The position numbers and the translations under genes are program-made. From assembly GCF_002929705.1 (NCBI RefSeq), contig NZ_PJIN01000003.1:1-64000 (forward strand): DNA of 64,000 nucleotides. Direction: 5' to 3'. This DNA comes from Arthrobacter sp. N199823. Its GTDB lineage: Bacteria > Actinomycetota > Actinomycetes > Actinomycetales > Micrococcaceae. Of this stretch, positions 7,967 through 15,941 are shown piece after piece. Under the pieces are notes generated by a model. That model searched no databases, was not told the origin of the DNA, and saw nothing but the letters and a program-made list of their open reading frames with translations. The stretch's first letter is position 1. Each line of letters starts with the position of its first letter.

Positions 7967-8014
7967 GCTGCCCATGGATGGGCGGCTTGGACAATACCCA
8001 AAACTCACGGAGGA
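7967..8014 (+). promoter_or_regulatory. CsrA binding sites in the fliC leader
   Basis: Site 1: a 7-bp stem (7967-7973 with 7980-7986, one G.U pair) presents the hexaloop AUGGAU (7974-7979), an exact ANGGAN CsrA recognition loop. Site 2: ACGGAG at 8007-8012 is also ANGGAN and overlaps the Shine-Dalgarno GGAGG (8009-8013) of fliC. The GGA cores are 33 nt apart, within bridging range of one CsrA dimer. The layout parallels the two-site hag leader of Bacillus subtilis. Confidence 0.7.
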
Positions 8015-8021
8015 TTTACTC

Positions 8022-9197
8022 ATGGGCATGCAAGTCAACACCAACCTCGCGGCAAACAACGCTTACCGCAACCTCAGCACCACCCAGAATGCACTGGGAA
8101 AGTCGATGGAGAAGCTCTCCAGCGGCCTGCGCATCAACCGCGCGTCCGATGACGCAGCTGGCATGGCCATCTCCGAGGGCCTGAAGTCACAGGTCAACGG
8201 TTACACCGTTGCCGCCCGCAACGCCCAGGACGGCATTTCCGTTGTCCAGACAGCAGAAGGCGCCCTGACCCAGGTGCACTCCATGCTGCAGCGCATGCGC
8301 GACTTGGCCGTCCAGGGCGGCAACGACTCCAACAACTCGGACTCGCGCGACGCCATCAAAAAGGAAACGGATCAGCTGACCAACGAGCTGACCCGCATGT
8401 CCGAGGCCACAAAGTTCAATGGCAAGGCGCTGCTGAACGGGTCGACGGCGGAAATGACGTTCCAGGTCGGGGCGGACGGCAACGCGAGCAACCAGATCTC
8501 CGTTGACCTGTCCAAGGCGAATGTGGCGACCATCGCGGGCAATCTCGGCGCCAGCGGCTCGGCGACTGGATCGACGTTCGCCATTGCCGATGTCGCTACT
8601 ATTGGCGGCGTCGCAACCTTCACCACGACCAAGGGCGGCGTAGCGACCACGGTTACGACGGGCGACCTCGGAACTGCTGGCACGATTACCAGTGTTGAGG
8701 ACTACGCCACGGCCCTTCGCAAGGACGCCAACTTCGCAGCCAACTTCACGGTGAGCGTGGAGAAGGACGCCAACGGTGGCGGCAACGCCATCGTGGTAAC
8801 CGCAAAGGACGGCGGCACGCTGGTGGATGCCGATAACCTCACCTCCGGAGCCGGTCTGGCTGCCGGTATCGCAGGTGCACCTACGACTGCTACCGGGCTG
8901 CAGTTCGGCACGGCTGCGCAGGCGCAGGCTTCCCTGGGCAAGATCGACGAGCAGATCAAGCTCGTTTCCGAGGCCCGCGCCGACCTCGGTGCTGTGCAGA
9001 ACCGCCTGGAGTCGGCAGTCAACAACCTCAACGTTGGCAAGGAAAACCTCACCGCTGCCGCGTCGCGCATCACCGATGTGGACATGGCCTCTGAAATGGT
9101 CAGCTTCACGCGCTCCAACATCCTGTCCCAGGCAGGAACGGCCATGCTGGCCCAGGCCAACCAGGCCAACCAGGGCGTCCTGAAGCTCCTCGGCTAA
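8022..9197 (+). CDS. fliC: Flagellin
   Basis: 391 aa from the ATG at 8022 (MGMQVNTNLAANNAYRNL), with CGGAGGA upstream; an earlier in-frame ATG at 7974 lies inside the CsrA hairpin and has no ribosome site. Both conserved ends are present: the N-terminal D0/D1 (MEKLSSGLRINRASDDAAGMAIS) and C-terminal D1/D0 (SRITDVDMASEMVSFTRSN, ending QGVLKLLG). The middle, about residues 150-290, is Gly/Ala/Thr-rich and variable. The D1 segment LQRMRDLAVQGG matches the motif recognised by TLR5 in other flagellins. It is secreted by the flagellar export apparatus and polymerises into the filament. It is the only flagellin gene in the window and is flanked by its own promoter and terminator. Confidence 0.96.
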   Translation: MGMQVNTNLAANNAYRNLSTTQNALGKSMEKLSSGLRINRASDDAAGMAISEGLKSQVNGYTVAARNAQDGISVVQTAEGALTQVHSMLQRMRDLAVQGGNDSNNSDSRDAIKKETDQLTNELTRMSEATKFNGKALLNGSTAEMTFQVGADGNASNQISVDLSKANVATIAGNLGASGSATGSTFAIADVATIGGVATFTTTKGGVATTVTTGDLGTAGTITSVEDYATALRKDANFAANFTVSVEKDANGGGNAIVVTAKDGGTLVDADNLTSGAGLAAGIAGAPTTATGLQFGTAAQAQASLGKIDEQIKLVSEARADLGAVQNRLESAVNNLNVGKENLTAAASRITDVDMASEMVSFTRSNILSQAGTAMLAQANQANQGVLKLLG

Positions 9198-9238
9198 ATC
9201 GAGTAGCCCGCTGGCGTCATAGCCGGCACCCCTTCGGT

Positions 9239-9269
9239 GGCCGCGGGAGCGTAAGTCGCTCCCGTGGCC
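9239..9269 (+). terminator. Terminator after fliC
   Basis: GGCCGCGGGAGCG (9239-9251) pairs with CGCTCCCGTGGCC (9257-9269) through 13 bp including one G.U, with loop TAAGT. It lies 42 bp after the fliC stop and would limit read-through into fliD. Confidence 0.75.
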
Positions 9270-9327
9270 ATTGCCGGAAACCCCAGCATCAAGCACTCAC
9301 CACAGCACAGCGAAAAGGAACCGCCTC

Positions 9328-10716
9328 ATGGGCATGGGAATCGACGGCCTGACGTCCGGGCTGGACACCACGGCCATCATCAATGCGCTCATTGCCGCCG
9401 AGGCCCGCCCGCAGACGCTCATGAAGGGCAAGGTTGTCACCGACACCGCCCTGGTGACGGCCATGCAGGCGCTGAACACGAAATTTGCTGCCCTGACCAC
9501 GCAGGCAGCCGCCCTGGCCAAGGCTGGCGGCCTGGACATGTACCAGGCCACATCTTCCTCCGACGCCATCACGGCGAAAATTGGAGCCGGTGCCCAGGCT
9601 ACAAGCCTCGACTTGACCGTCAACAAGTTGGCCCAGGCGCACTCAATGGTGAGCGCTCCCATGAAGGAATGGCCTACAACGCCGGCCGTCATGACCTTCG
9701 CCAAGGCCGACGGCACCAAAACCGAGGTCAGCGCCGAAACCGGCTCCCTCGACGACATGGCCTACGCCATCAACCACTCAGCCGCCGGAATCTCCGCCGT
9801 GAAGGTCGCCTCCGGCGTGGACGTCAACGGTGACCCTCAATTCAGGCTGCAGCTGACGGCCAAGGACACCGGCACGGCCAACGCCTTTACCGCCCACCAG
9901 GGAACCGTTGCCGAGGTTGAGGCTGGAACCGCAGTGAGCCTGGCCGGGGTTGCCGGCTCGGCCACCCTGCGTACAGGCCAGGACGCCCAAGTGACCCTCT
10001 GGGCCGGCACAGCTGCCGAACAGTCCATCACCTCGGCCAGCAACACCTTTGCGGCCATTGCCCCCGGCATCGACATCACCGTCAACAAGCTCTCGCCAGA
10101 CCCCGTCGCCGTCACCGTCTCCCGTGATGCCGGCAAGGTCACGGCGGCCGCGAAGGAGCTGGCCAGCGCCGTCAACGTCATTCTCGGCTCCATCTTCACC
10201 CAGTCGACGGTAACCTCCGGATCTGGGACGGGTGGCACTGCCAGCGCCAAGGGCGGGCTGTTTACCGGCGAAAGGACAGTTTCCGATGCCAAGACGAAGC
10301 TGTTTACGGCCGCCACCGCGCCGGTGGATGGCCTGTCCCCGGCAACCATTGGCATCAACACCACCAAGAACGGTGACTTGGCCTTTGACGCGGATGTCTT
10401 TGCCGCCGCCTACGCCAAGGACCCCGTTGCCGCGGAGAAGATGCTCCAAACCATCGCCTCCCGTGTTGCTGAGACGGCCAAGTCAATCTCCGACCCGATC
10501 GACGGCGCCCTCACGCAACGGGTCAAGGGGCAGGAAAGCATCATCAATGACCTCAATGCCCAAATTGTTGACTGGGACCTGAGGCTGGCCAACCGCCGCT
10601 CATCCCTGCAAGCCGTCTACACTTCCCTTGAGGTGCAAATGAGCAAGATGCAGTCGCAACAGTCCTGGCTGACAGCCCAAATCAGTTCCATGGACGCAGC
10701 AAGCAGCCAGAAATGA
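9328..10716 (+). CDS. fliD: Flagellar filament cap protein FliD
   Basis: 462 aa from the ATG at 9328 (MGMGIDGLTSGLDTTAIINAL), which has AAAGGAA upstream; the longer in-frame extension lacks family similarity. FliD (HAP2) caps the growing filament and folds exported flagellin. It has the FliD_N domain (SGLDTTAIINALIAAEARPQTLM), a Thr/Ala-rich middle, and the FliD_C coiled coil (ESIINDLNAQIVDWDLRLANR ... VYTSLEVQMSKMQSQQSWL). Its stop overlaps fliS by 4 nt. Confidence 0.93.
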   Translation: MGMGIDGLTSGLDTTAIINALIAAEARPQTLMKGKVVTDTALVTAMQALNTKFAALTTQAAALAKAGGLDMYQATSSSDAITAKIGAGAQATSLDLTVNKLAQAHSMVSAPMKEWPTTPAVMTFAKADGTKTEVSAETGSLDDMAYAINHSAAGISAVKVASGVDVNGDPQFRLQLTAKDTGTANAFTAHQGTVAEVEAGTAVSLAGVAGSATLRTGQDAQVTLWAGTAAEQSITSASNTFAAIAPGIDITVNKLSPDPVAVTVSRDAGKVTAAAKELASAVNVILGSIFTQSTVTSGSGTGGTASAKGGLFTGERTVSDAKTKLFTAATAPVDGLSPATIGINTTKNGDLAFDADVFAAAYAKDPVAAEKMLQTIASRVAETAKSISDPIDGALTQRVKGQESIINDLNAQIVDWDLRLANRRSSLQAVYTSLEVQMSKMQSQQSWLTAQISSMDAASSQK

Positions 10717-11138
10717 TCACTACACCGAACCGCACCAAGGCGCTCAACGCGTACCAGCGTGATGCCATTCTCTCGGCGCCTCCGGCCCGGCTCCTGACGA
10801 TGCTCTATGACAGGCTCCTGCTGGATCTTGCCCGTGCCGAAACCGCGCAAACATCCGAAGACTGGTTAACGGCCAGTGAAAACCTGCTTCACGCCCAGGA
10901 CATCATCGCCGAGCTGTCGGGTTCGCTGATGCCGGAACTGTGGGACGGCGCCGATCAGCTGCTGGGCATCTACAACCATGCCGGGTCCACGTTGGTGCAG
11001 GCCAACATTCAGCGAGACCGCCTGCTCACCCAGGAATGCATTGCCCTGCTGGAGCCGCTCCGGCTTGCCTGGCATGAGGCGGCTGCTCTCCCCATGAGCG
11101 CCATGCCGGCGGCCCAGGGTGGCAGCTACAGCTCATGA
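10713..11138 (+). CDS. fliS: Flagellin export chaperone FliS
   Basis: 141 aa. FliS binds the C-terminal D0 helix of newly made flagellin and prevents premature polymerisation. The family core NAYQRDAILSAPPARLLTMLYDRLLLDLARAE is at residues 10-42, followed by further helices. Start and stop overlap neighbouring genes (ATGA type), so fliD-fliS and the next gene are translationally coupled. Confidence 0.92.
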   Translation: MITTPNRTKALNAYQRDAILSAPPARLLTMLYDRLLLDLARAETAQTSEDWLTASENLLHAQDIIAELSGSLMPELWDGADQLLGIYNHAGSTLVQANIQRDRLLTQECIALLEPLRLAWHEAAALPMSAMPAAQGGSYSS

Positions 11139-11512
11139 TCTGGCCCATGCTCGAGAGCGAGCAGAAATTTGCCGCCGGCCCCGACGAGCCAGGCGTCGCA
11201 GAGCTTGCAGATCTGGCTGAGCTGAAGGAACTTGCGGATCTGTCGGAGCTCACGGAGCAGTGGATCCGTGTATTGGATGAGCTCGAAACGCAGCTCTTGC
11301 TGGAGGATCCCGCAGCACCGCCCTGGACCCCGCCCTATGATCTGGCCCCCATGCCCGAATCCTTGCGGACACGGGCCGGCACGTTGGCCAGCGCCCAGAT
11401 CCTGACCATCACCAAACTGCGCGACTCGCTTCAGGCGGCTTCGGCCGAACTGGCCACGCTGGCTCCCATCCGGCAAACGACGTCGGCCGTCTATTTGGAT
11501 GTCATGGGCTAG
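11135..11512 (+). CDS. FliT-position protein of unknown function
   Basis: 125 aa. I do not recognise the family from sequence. It is acidic and helical, with a leucine-rich repetitive stretch (ELADLAELKELADLSELTE, residues 22-40), a Pro-rich linker (PAAPPWTPPYDLAPMP) and a C-terminal helix. The gene overlaps fliS by 4 nt and occupies the slot of fliT, the FliD export chaperone, in other bacteria; size and helical character fit such a chaperone. No sequence motif confirms it. Confidence 0.6.
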   Translation: MIWPMLESEQKFAAGPDEPGVAELADLAELKELADLSELTEQWIRVLDELETQLLLEDPAAPPWTPPYDLAPMPESLRTRAGTLASAQILTITKLRDSLQAASAELATLAPIRQTTSAVYLDVMG

Positions 11513-11557
11513 CAGCAGCCACCCGGCGCAGGGGATGAGAATTGTTGTGAAACTTTC

Positions 11558-11584
11558 TTACCGCACGATCATGGCGTCCGATAG
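11558..11584 (+). promoter_or_regulatory. Sigma-28-type promoter of the flgB operon
   Basis: TTAC (11558-11561), 15-bp spacer, TCCGATAG (11577-11584). It heads the long flgB-to-flgE transcription unit, with a leader of about 65 nt before flgB. Confidence 0.7.
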
Positions 11585-11656
11585 TCACTGTTGAGCATGG
11601 ATCGCTCGACCATTTGGCCAAGGAACGGCCGCCGGATCTCGTCAAGGAAGAGCGCA

Positions 11657-11998
11657 GTGCTTGATTCTGTGGTCACAGTGGCGCTCACAAGCGCCCTGAA
11701 CGGCTTGTCCCTGCGCCAACGCGCCATCGCCGACAATATTGCCAACGTCAACACCCCCGGCTACACAGCCCAGAGGGTGAAATTTGAAGAAGCGCTGGCC
11801 GAATCCGTGAGCCGCCGGGACGGTGACGTGCGTGCCACCACCGAACGCTCCCTGGAACCCACCCAGCTCAACGGCAACAACGTCAACCTTGACACCGAAA
11901 CGCTCTCAAACATTGAAACAGTGCTGCGATACCAGTTTGCCGCGCAGGCGGTCAACAGCGAATTCAATGGCATGCGCACAGCGCTGAAGTCACAATAG
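11657..11998 (+). CDS. flgB: Flagellar proximal rod protein FlgB
   Basis: 113 aa from a GTG at 11657 (VLDSVVTVALTSALNGLSLRQ) with AAGGAAG upstream; an earlier TTG at 11591 would add unconserved residues overlapping the leader. The rod signature IADNIANVNTPGYTAQRVKFEEAL is clear, and the C-terminal NIETVLRYQFAAQAVNSEFNGMRTAL helix is typical. FlgB is the cell-proximal part of the rod. It overlaps flgC by 1 nt. Confidence 0.9.
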   Translation: MLDSVVTVALTSALNGLSLRQRAIADNIANVNTPGYTAQRVKFEEALAESVSRRDGDVRATTERSLEPTQLNGNNVNLDTETLSNIETVLRYQFAAQAVNSEFNGMRTALKSQ

Positions 11999-12384
11999 TG
12001 AGTGACGCAATCGGCATCGCCTCCACCGGCCTGACCCTGCACCGCAAATGGCTTGATGCGGTCTCGGACAATTTGGCAAACGTCAACACCGTCACTGCCA
12101 CCGGCGACGACGCGTTCCGTGCCCGCTACGTCATCGCCCAAGCCGGTGAAGGGGACTCCGGCGTGTACGTTGCCGGAGCAGCCTATGGTGACGCCGAAGG
12201 GCGCATGGTGCACGAGCCCGACCATCCCCTGGCCGACGAGGCCGGCTATGTCAGATACCCCGACATTGACCTTGCCTCCCAAATGGGCCAGCTCATCATG
12301 GCCCAACGCGGTTATGAGTCCAACGCAGCAGTGGTGGACCGGGCCAAGGCCATGTACGAATCCGGATTGCAGATTGGAAAATAG
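11998..12384 (+). CDS. flgC: Flagellar proximal rod protein FlgC
   Basis: 128 aa with a GTG start. The rod signature is IGIASTGLTLHRKWLDAVSDNLANVNTV, and the C-terminus MGQLIMAQRGYESNAAVVDRAKAMYES matches FlgC. It forms the proximal rod with FlgB and FliE. The usual NTPGY is replaced by NTVTATGDDAF, a mild divergence. fliE follows after 3 bp. Confidence 0.93.
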   Translation: MSDAIGIASTGLTLHRKWLDAVSDNLANVNTVTATGDDAFRARYVIAQAGEGDSGVYVAGAAYGDAEGRMVHEPDHPLADEAGYVRYPDIDLASQMGQLIMAQRGYESNAAVVDRAKAMYESGLQIGK

Positions 12385-12387
12385 CCC

Positions 12388-12687
12388 ATGAGTGTTTCGG
12401 GAATCGAAGGTGTACAGGCAAGCGCCGGCACAAGCTATCTGCCAGCCGTCGCTGAAGGCAGCGGCGGAGGCGCATTCGGCGCCTCCTTGGGTGATGCCCT
12501 CATTAATCTGCAGGGGCTGCAGTCCACTTCGGGCGCCCTGGCTGTCACGGCAGCAACAGGCAGTCTGGACGACATTCACCAGGCAACCATTGCCTCCAGC
12601 CGGTCAGCTGTCACCTTGGAGCTGGTCTCAACGTTGCGCATCAAGGGCGTTGACGCGTTCAACGAGATCATGAGGATGCAGGCCTGA
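12388..12687 (+). CDS. fliE: Flagellar MS-ring/rod adapter FliE
   Basis: 99 aa. The C-terminal half (DDIHQATIASSRSAVTLELV and RIKGVDAFNEIMRMQA) is the FliE signature, with the family-typical EIMRMQ ending. FliE links the MS ring to the rod. The N-terminus is Gly/Ala/Ser-rich. The stop overlaps the fliF start by one base. Confidence 0.9.
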   Translation: MSVSGIEGVQASAGTSYLPAVAEGSGGGAFGASLGDALINLQGLQSTSGALAVTAATGSLDDIHQATIASSRSAVTLELVSTLRIKGVDAFNEIMRMQA

Positions 12688-14285
12688 TGCCGCCATTCGT
12701 ATCTTCCTTGGCAGGTCGATTTGCAGGCGTCGCCAAGGGTTTCAGCATGGCCCAAAAGACGCTGGTCATCATCGGCATTGCGGTGCTGGTTCTGGGCGGC
12801 GTGGCACTTGCCGCCTGGCTGTCCAAGCCAAGCTACACCCCGCTCTTCTCCGCATTGGACCCGGCCGACGCGAATGCCATCGTCACGCAGCTGAAAACGG
12901 ACAACATCCCCTACCAGTTGGTCAACGGCGGCTCCACCATTTTGGTGCCGGATGCCAACGTTTACGATGAACGGCTCAAGGCGGCCTCGGCCGGGCTGCC
13001 CGCGGCAACCACGGCCGGGTACTCCCTGCTGGACAGCATGGGCGTCACCTCCTCCGAATTCCAGCAAAATGTCACGTACAAGCGTGCCATGGAGGGTGAA
13101 CTGGCCCAAACCATCATGGCCATGAACGGGGTCACAACCGCCTCCGTCAAGCTGGCCGTGCCGGAAAAAACAGTCTTCACCTCAACGAAGGAAGACCCCA
13201 CAGCGTCGGTTTTCGTTGAGACAACACCCGGGGTCAGCCTCTCCGATGAACAGGTCAACGCCATTGTGCACCTGACGTCCTCCGCTGTGGAGGGACTGAA
13301 ACCCGTCAACGTTTCAGTGGTTGACTCAAGCGGTGCGGTGCTTTCGGCGGCTGGCACGGGCACCACCGGCACCGGCGACAAACAAACCCAGGCCTATGAA
13401 CAACGCGTCACAGCAGCAGTGCAGTCCATGCTGGACAAGGTTGTGGGTGCAGGCAATGCCACCGTTTCCCTGACTGCCACCATGGACAAGGCCTCAACTG
13501 ACAGGGTGAGGGAGGCCTTCACCTCCCCTGACGGGGCACCGGCACTGAATGAATCATCCACCACCGAGACGACCACCGGCGGAACGTCAACCGGCACCGG
13601 CGTGCTGGGGCCAGACAACATCGCCGTCCCCGATGGTGCCGGCACCACAGGAAGCTCTTCCGAATCCGAGAAGACCACCAAGAACAACGCCGTCGACAAG
13701 GTCACCGAAAACACGCTCATTCCGGCAGGAGCGCTGCAGCGCCAATCACTGGCAGTTGCCGTTGACTCGGCAGCAGTAGGCCGAATCGATGCGGCAACCC
13801 TGACGGAGATGGTTTCCGTGGCAGCGGGCATTGACGCCGGGCGCGGTGACACTGTCAGCATGCGGGTGGTGCCGTTTTCGACAGCCCAGGCTGACGCCGC
13901 GAAGGCCGCTATTGACGCGGCCAAGGCTGAGGCCGGGGCGGCCGCCACGGCCCAAAACTGGCGCAACATCATGTTTGGTGCGGTGTTGCTCCTGTTGGCG
14001 CTGATCGCTGCCGTACTGTACGCCCGCAAGAACCGCCGCCAGGTGCGTGAACTGGTGGATCTCGGGGAGCAGGGCCCGCCCATGATCACCCGGAGTCCGT
14101 TGCCGCTGGAGCCCGCGCCGGACACCACTGCCATGGCTGCCATCCCGGCCCCTGTCGCCCTGCCCGTGGCCGAACGAAGCGACACGGACGCCAAACGGGC
14201 CTCCCTTGAAGCCATGGCCGGCGCCGACCCGGAAAAAACCGCAGGCCTACTTCGCTCGCTCATGGATGATCGGGCGGGCGTCTGA
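12687..14285 (+). CDS. fliF: Flagellar MS-ring protein FliF
   Basis: 532 aa. It has two membrane segments: residues about 24-46 (LVIIGIAVLVLGGVALAAWL) and about 428-448 (NIMFGAVLLLLALIAAVLYARK). Between them lie the ring-building motifs YTPLFSALDPADANAIVTQL and the YscJ/FliF domain with QQNVTYKRAMEGELAQTI, then the FliF_C region. The cytoplasmic tail ends EKTAGLLRSLMDDRAGV, the expected FliG-binding segment. FliF forms the MS ring housing the export gate. It overlaps fliG by 1 nt. Confidence 0.95.
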   Translation: MPPFVSSLAGRFAGVAKGFSMAQKTLVIIGIAVLVLGGVALAAWLSKPSYTPLFSALDPADANAIVTQLKTDNIPYQLVNGGSTILVPDANVYDERLKAASAGLPAATTAGYSLLDSMGVTSSEFQQNVTYKRAMEGELAQTIMAMNGVTTASVKLAVPEKTVFTSTKEDPTASVFVETTPGVSLSDEQVNAIVHLTSSAVEGLKPVNVSVVDSSGAVLSAAGTGTTGTGDKQTQAYEQRVTAAVQSMLDKVVGAGNATVSLTATMDKASTDRVREAFTSPDGAPALNESSTTETTTGGTSTGTGVLGPDNIAVPDGAGTTGSSSESEKTTKNNAVDKVTENTLIPAGALQRQSLAVAVDSAAVGRIDAATLTEMVSVAAGIDAGRGDTVSMRVVPFSTAQADAAKAAIDAAKAEAGAAATAQNWRNIMFGAVLLLLALIAAVLYARKNRRQVRELVDLGEQGPPMITRSPLPLEPAPDTTAMAAIPAPVALPVAERSDTDAKRASLEAMAGADPEKTAGLLRSLMDDRAGV

Positions 14286-15298
14286 TGGCTGAAGCAACAC
14301 TGACAGGGGCGCAAAAGGCCGCGGCCCTGCTCATGCAGTTCTCCCAGTCTGCGGCTGCCGCCGTCATGTCCCACCTTTCGGATGCCGAGGCAGAATCGAT
14401 TGCCGCGGAAATTGTAAAAATGCGCAGGGTCCAGCCCGAGGTTGCCGACGCGGTTGTTGATGAGTTCCATGGACTGGCAGTGCGGGGCAGGCATGCGGCC
14501 CAGGGTGGCCGGGATTTCGCCGCGGGCCTGCTGGCTGCCTCCTTCGGCAGCGAAAAGGCCGCAGGTGTCATGGACAGGCTGGCGTCCACCATGGCTGGGC
14601 GACCCTTCGAGTTTCTGGACGACGCCGAGCCCGGACAACTGTTGTCGGTGCTGGAAGACGAACTGCCGGCCACAATTGCGCTGGTCCTGGCCCACCTGCG
14701 TCCGGACCGGGCGTCGGCGGCACTTGCGGGATTGCCGGGGGAACTTCGTGCCGACGTCGCCCAGGCCATCGCCACCATGGGTGCGGCAACACCTGAAGCT
14801 GTTGGCATCGTGGCCGAAACGTTGAAGCAGCGCGCCCTGGCCGTGGTGGCCCCCCGTGAACAGATGGCGGTCATTGGCGGGGTCCAGCCGCTGGTGGACA
14901 TCATCAACCGCTCAGACGCCGCCACGGAGCGGGCACTGTTGGAGGAGCTGGCGCTGCGGGACCCGGAACTGGCCGAAGAAGTGCGTTCACGCATGCTGAC
15001 GTTCGCGGATTTGGTGAAGCTGGAAAACCAGGACGTGCAGCTGGTGCTGCGCGGCATCGACGCCAACACCCTGGCCCTGGCCATGAAGGGTGCGCACGCG
15101 GCTGTCCTGGAATCCATCCGGGCCAACATCTCCGAGCGCAACCGTGAATTGCTTGAATATGAGTTGGAGGCGCTGGGCCCTGTACGCACCTCAGAAGTGG
15201 AACAGGCCCGGGCCGACATTGTGCGGATCATCCGCGAACTTGAAGCCGCGGGTGACATAACCATCCGCCGCGGGGACGAGGATGACATTGTCTACTAA
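14285..15298 (+). CDS. fliG: Flagellar motor switch protein FliG
   Basis: 337 aa, typical length. The N-terminal domain begins LTGAQKAAALLMQFSQ and binds FliF. The middle domain contains EHPQ-type residues (degenerate) with ALVLAHLRPDRASAALAGLP. The C-terminal torque domain contains MLTFADLVKLENQDVQLVLRGID and ANISERNRELLEYELEALGPVR, the MotA-facing charged helix. FliG transmits torque from MotA/MotB to the rotor. Confidence 0.95.
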   Translation: MAEATLTGAQKAAALLMQFSQSAAAAVMSHLSDAEAESIAAEIVKMRRVQPEVADAVVDEFHGLAVRGRHAAQGGRDFAAGLLAASFGSEKAAGVMDRLASTMAGRPFEFLDDAEPGQLLSVLEDELPATIALVLAHLRPDRASAALAGLPGELRADVAQAIATMGAATPEAVGIVAETLKQRALAVVAPREQMAVIGGVQPLVDIINRSDAATERALLEELALRDPELAEEVRSRMLTFADLVKLENQDVQLVLRGIDANTLALAMKGAHAAVLESIRANISERNRELLEYELEALGPVRTSEVEQARADIVRIIRELEAAGDITIRRGDEDDIVY

Positions 15299-15941
15299 GC
15301 CTTCCACCACCCGCCCGGCAGTATTCCCGGTGGTCCCCACTCCCACACAGTCCCAAGCCCACACGGACGCCAAGACCCGCGGGTTCACGCAGGGCCATGC
15401 GGCAGGGTATGCCGCGGGACTGCAGTTGGCGAGCCGTGAAACGGCGGCCGCCCGCGCCCGCCACGACGCCGACCACGCCCGGCGGGTGAGTGAACTCGAA
15501 GCCCGGCATGCTGCCGAGGTGGAGTCCCTGCGACTGGCCGGTGCTGCCCTTGTGGAGCGCACCGTTCCTGTCTTGGCCGACTCCGAACAGGCCTTGTTCA
15601 GCTGCGCACTGGAGCTGGCCGAGGCCTTGCTGGGACACGAAATTCGTGACGGGGAAACCTCCGCCCGGGCAGCCCTGGCGCGGGCTTATGGGACGGGTGA
15701 AGCAGAAGTTCCCGTGGCCATTCGCATGAATCCGGCAGATCTGGCCGTCCTGGGCCGTGTCACCGGGATACTCCCAGAAACCCTGACACTGGTGGGGGAT
15801 CCGGCCCTGAACCGCGGCGACGCCGTGGCGGAATATCCGTACGGTTTCGTTGACGCCCGACTCGACACCGCCGTTGCCCGGGTCAAGGCGGCCCTGGCTG
15901 GCGGATCCATGCCGGCACCCGCTGCACAGGATGCGTCATGA
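15282..15941 (+). CDS. fliH: Flagellar export regulator FliH
   Basis: 219 aa, start ATG overlapping fliG by 17 nt. FliH dimerises and regulates the FliI ATPase. The N-terminal part has the GxxxG-like repeats characteristic of FliH (GFTQGHAAGYAAGLQLA), then an Ala/Arg/Glu-rich helix and a C-terminal V-ATPase-E-like domain (SALE-type LAEALLGHEIRD ... IRMNPADLAVL). Its stop overlaps fliI by 4 nt. Confidence 0.88.
   Translation: MTLSTKPSTTRPAVFPVVPTPTQSQAHTDAKTRGFTQGHAAGYAAGLQLASRETAAARARHDADHARRVSELEARHAAEVESLRLAGAALVERTVPVLADSEQALFSCALELAEALLGHEIRDGETSARAALARAYGTGEAEVPVAIRMNPADLAVLGRVTGILPETLTLVGDPALNRGDAVAEYPYGFVDARLDTAVARVKAALAGGSMPAPAAQDAS

Noticed and set aside
8187-9296. 369-aa open frame antisense to flagellin
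   Set aside because: Low-complexity shadow of fliC with Gly/Arg/Val composition; it also runs through the fliC terminator.
14260-15288. 342-aa open frame antisense to fliG
   Set aside because: Ser/Arg/Ala-rich shadow frame, no motif; fliG is intact and coupled to both neighbours.
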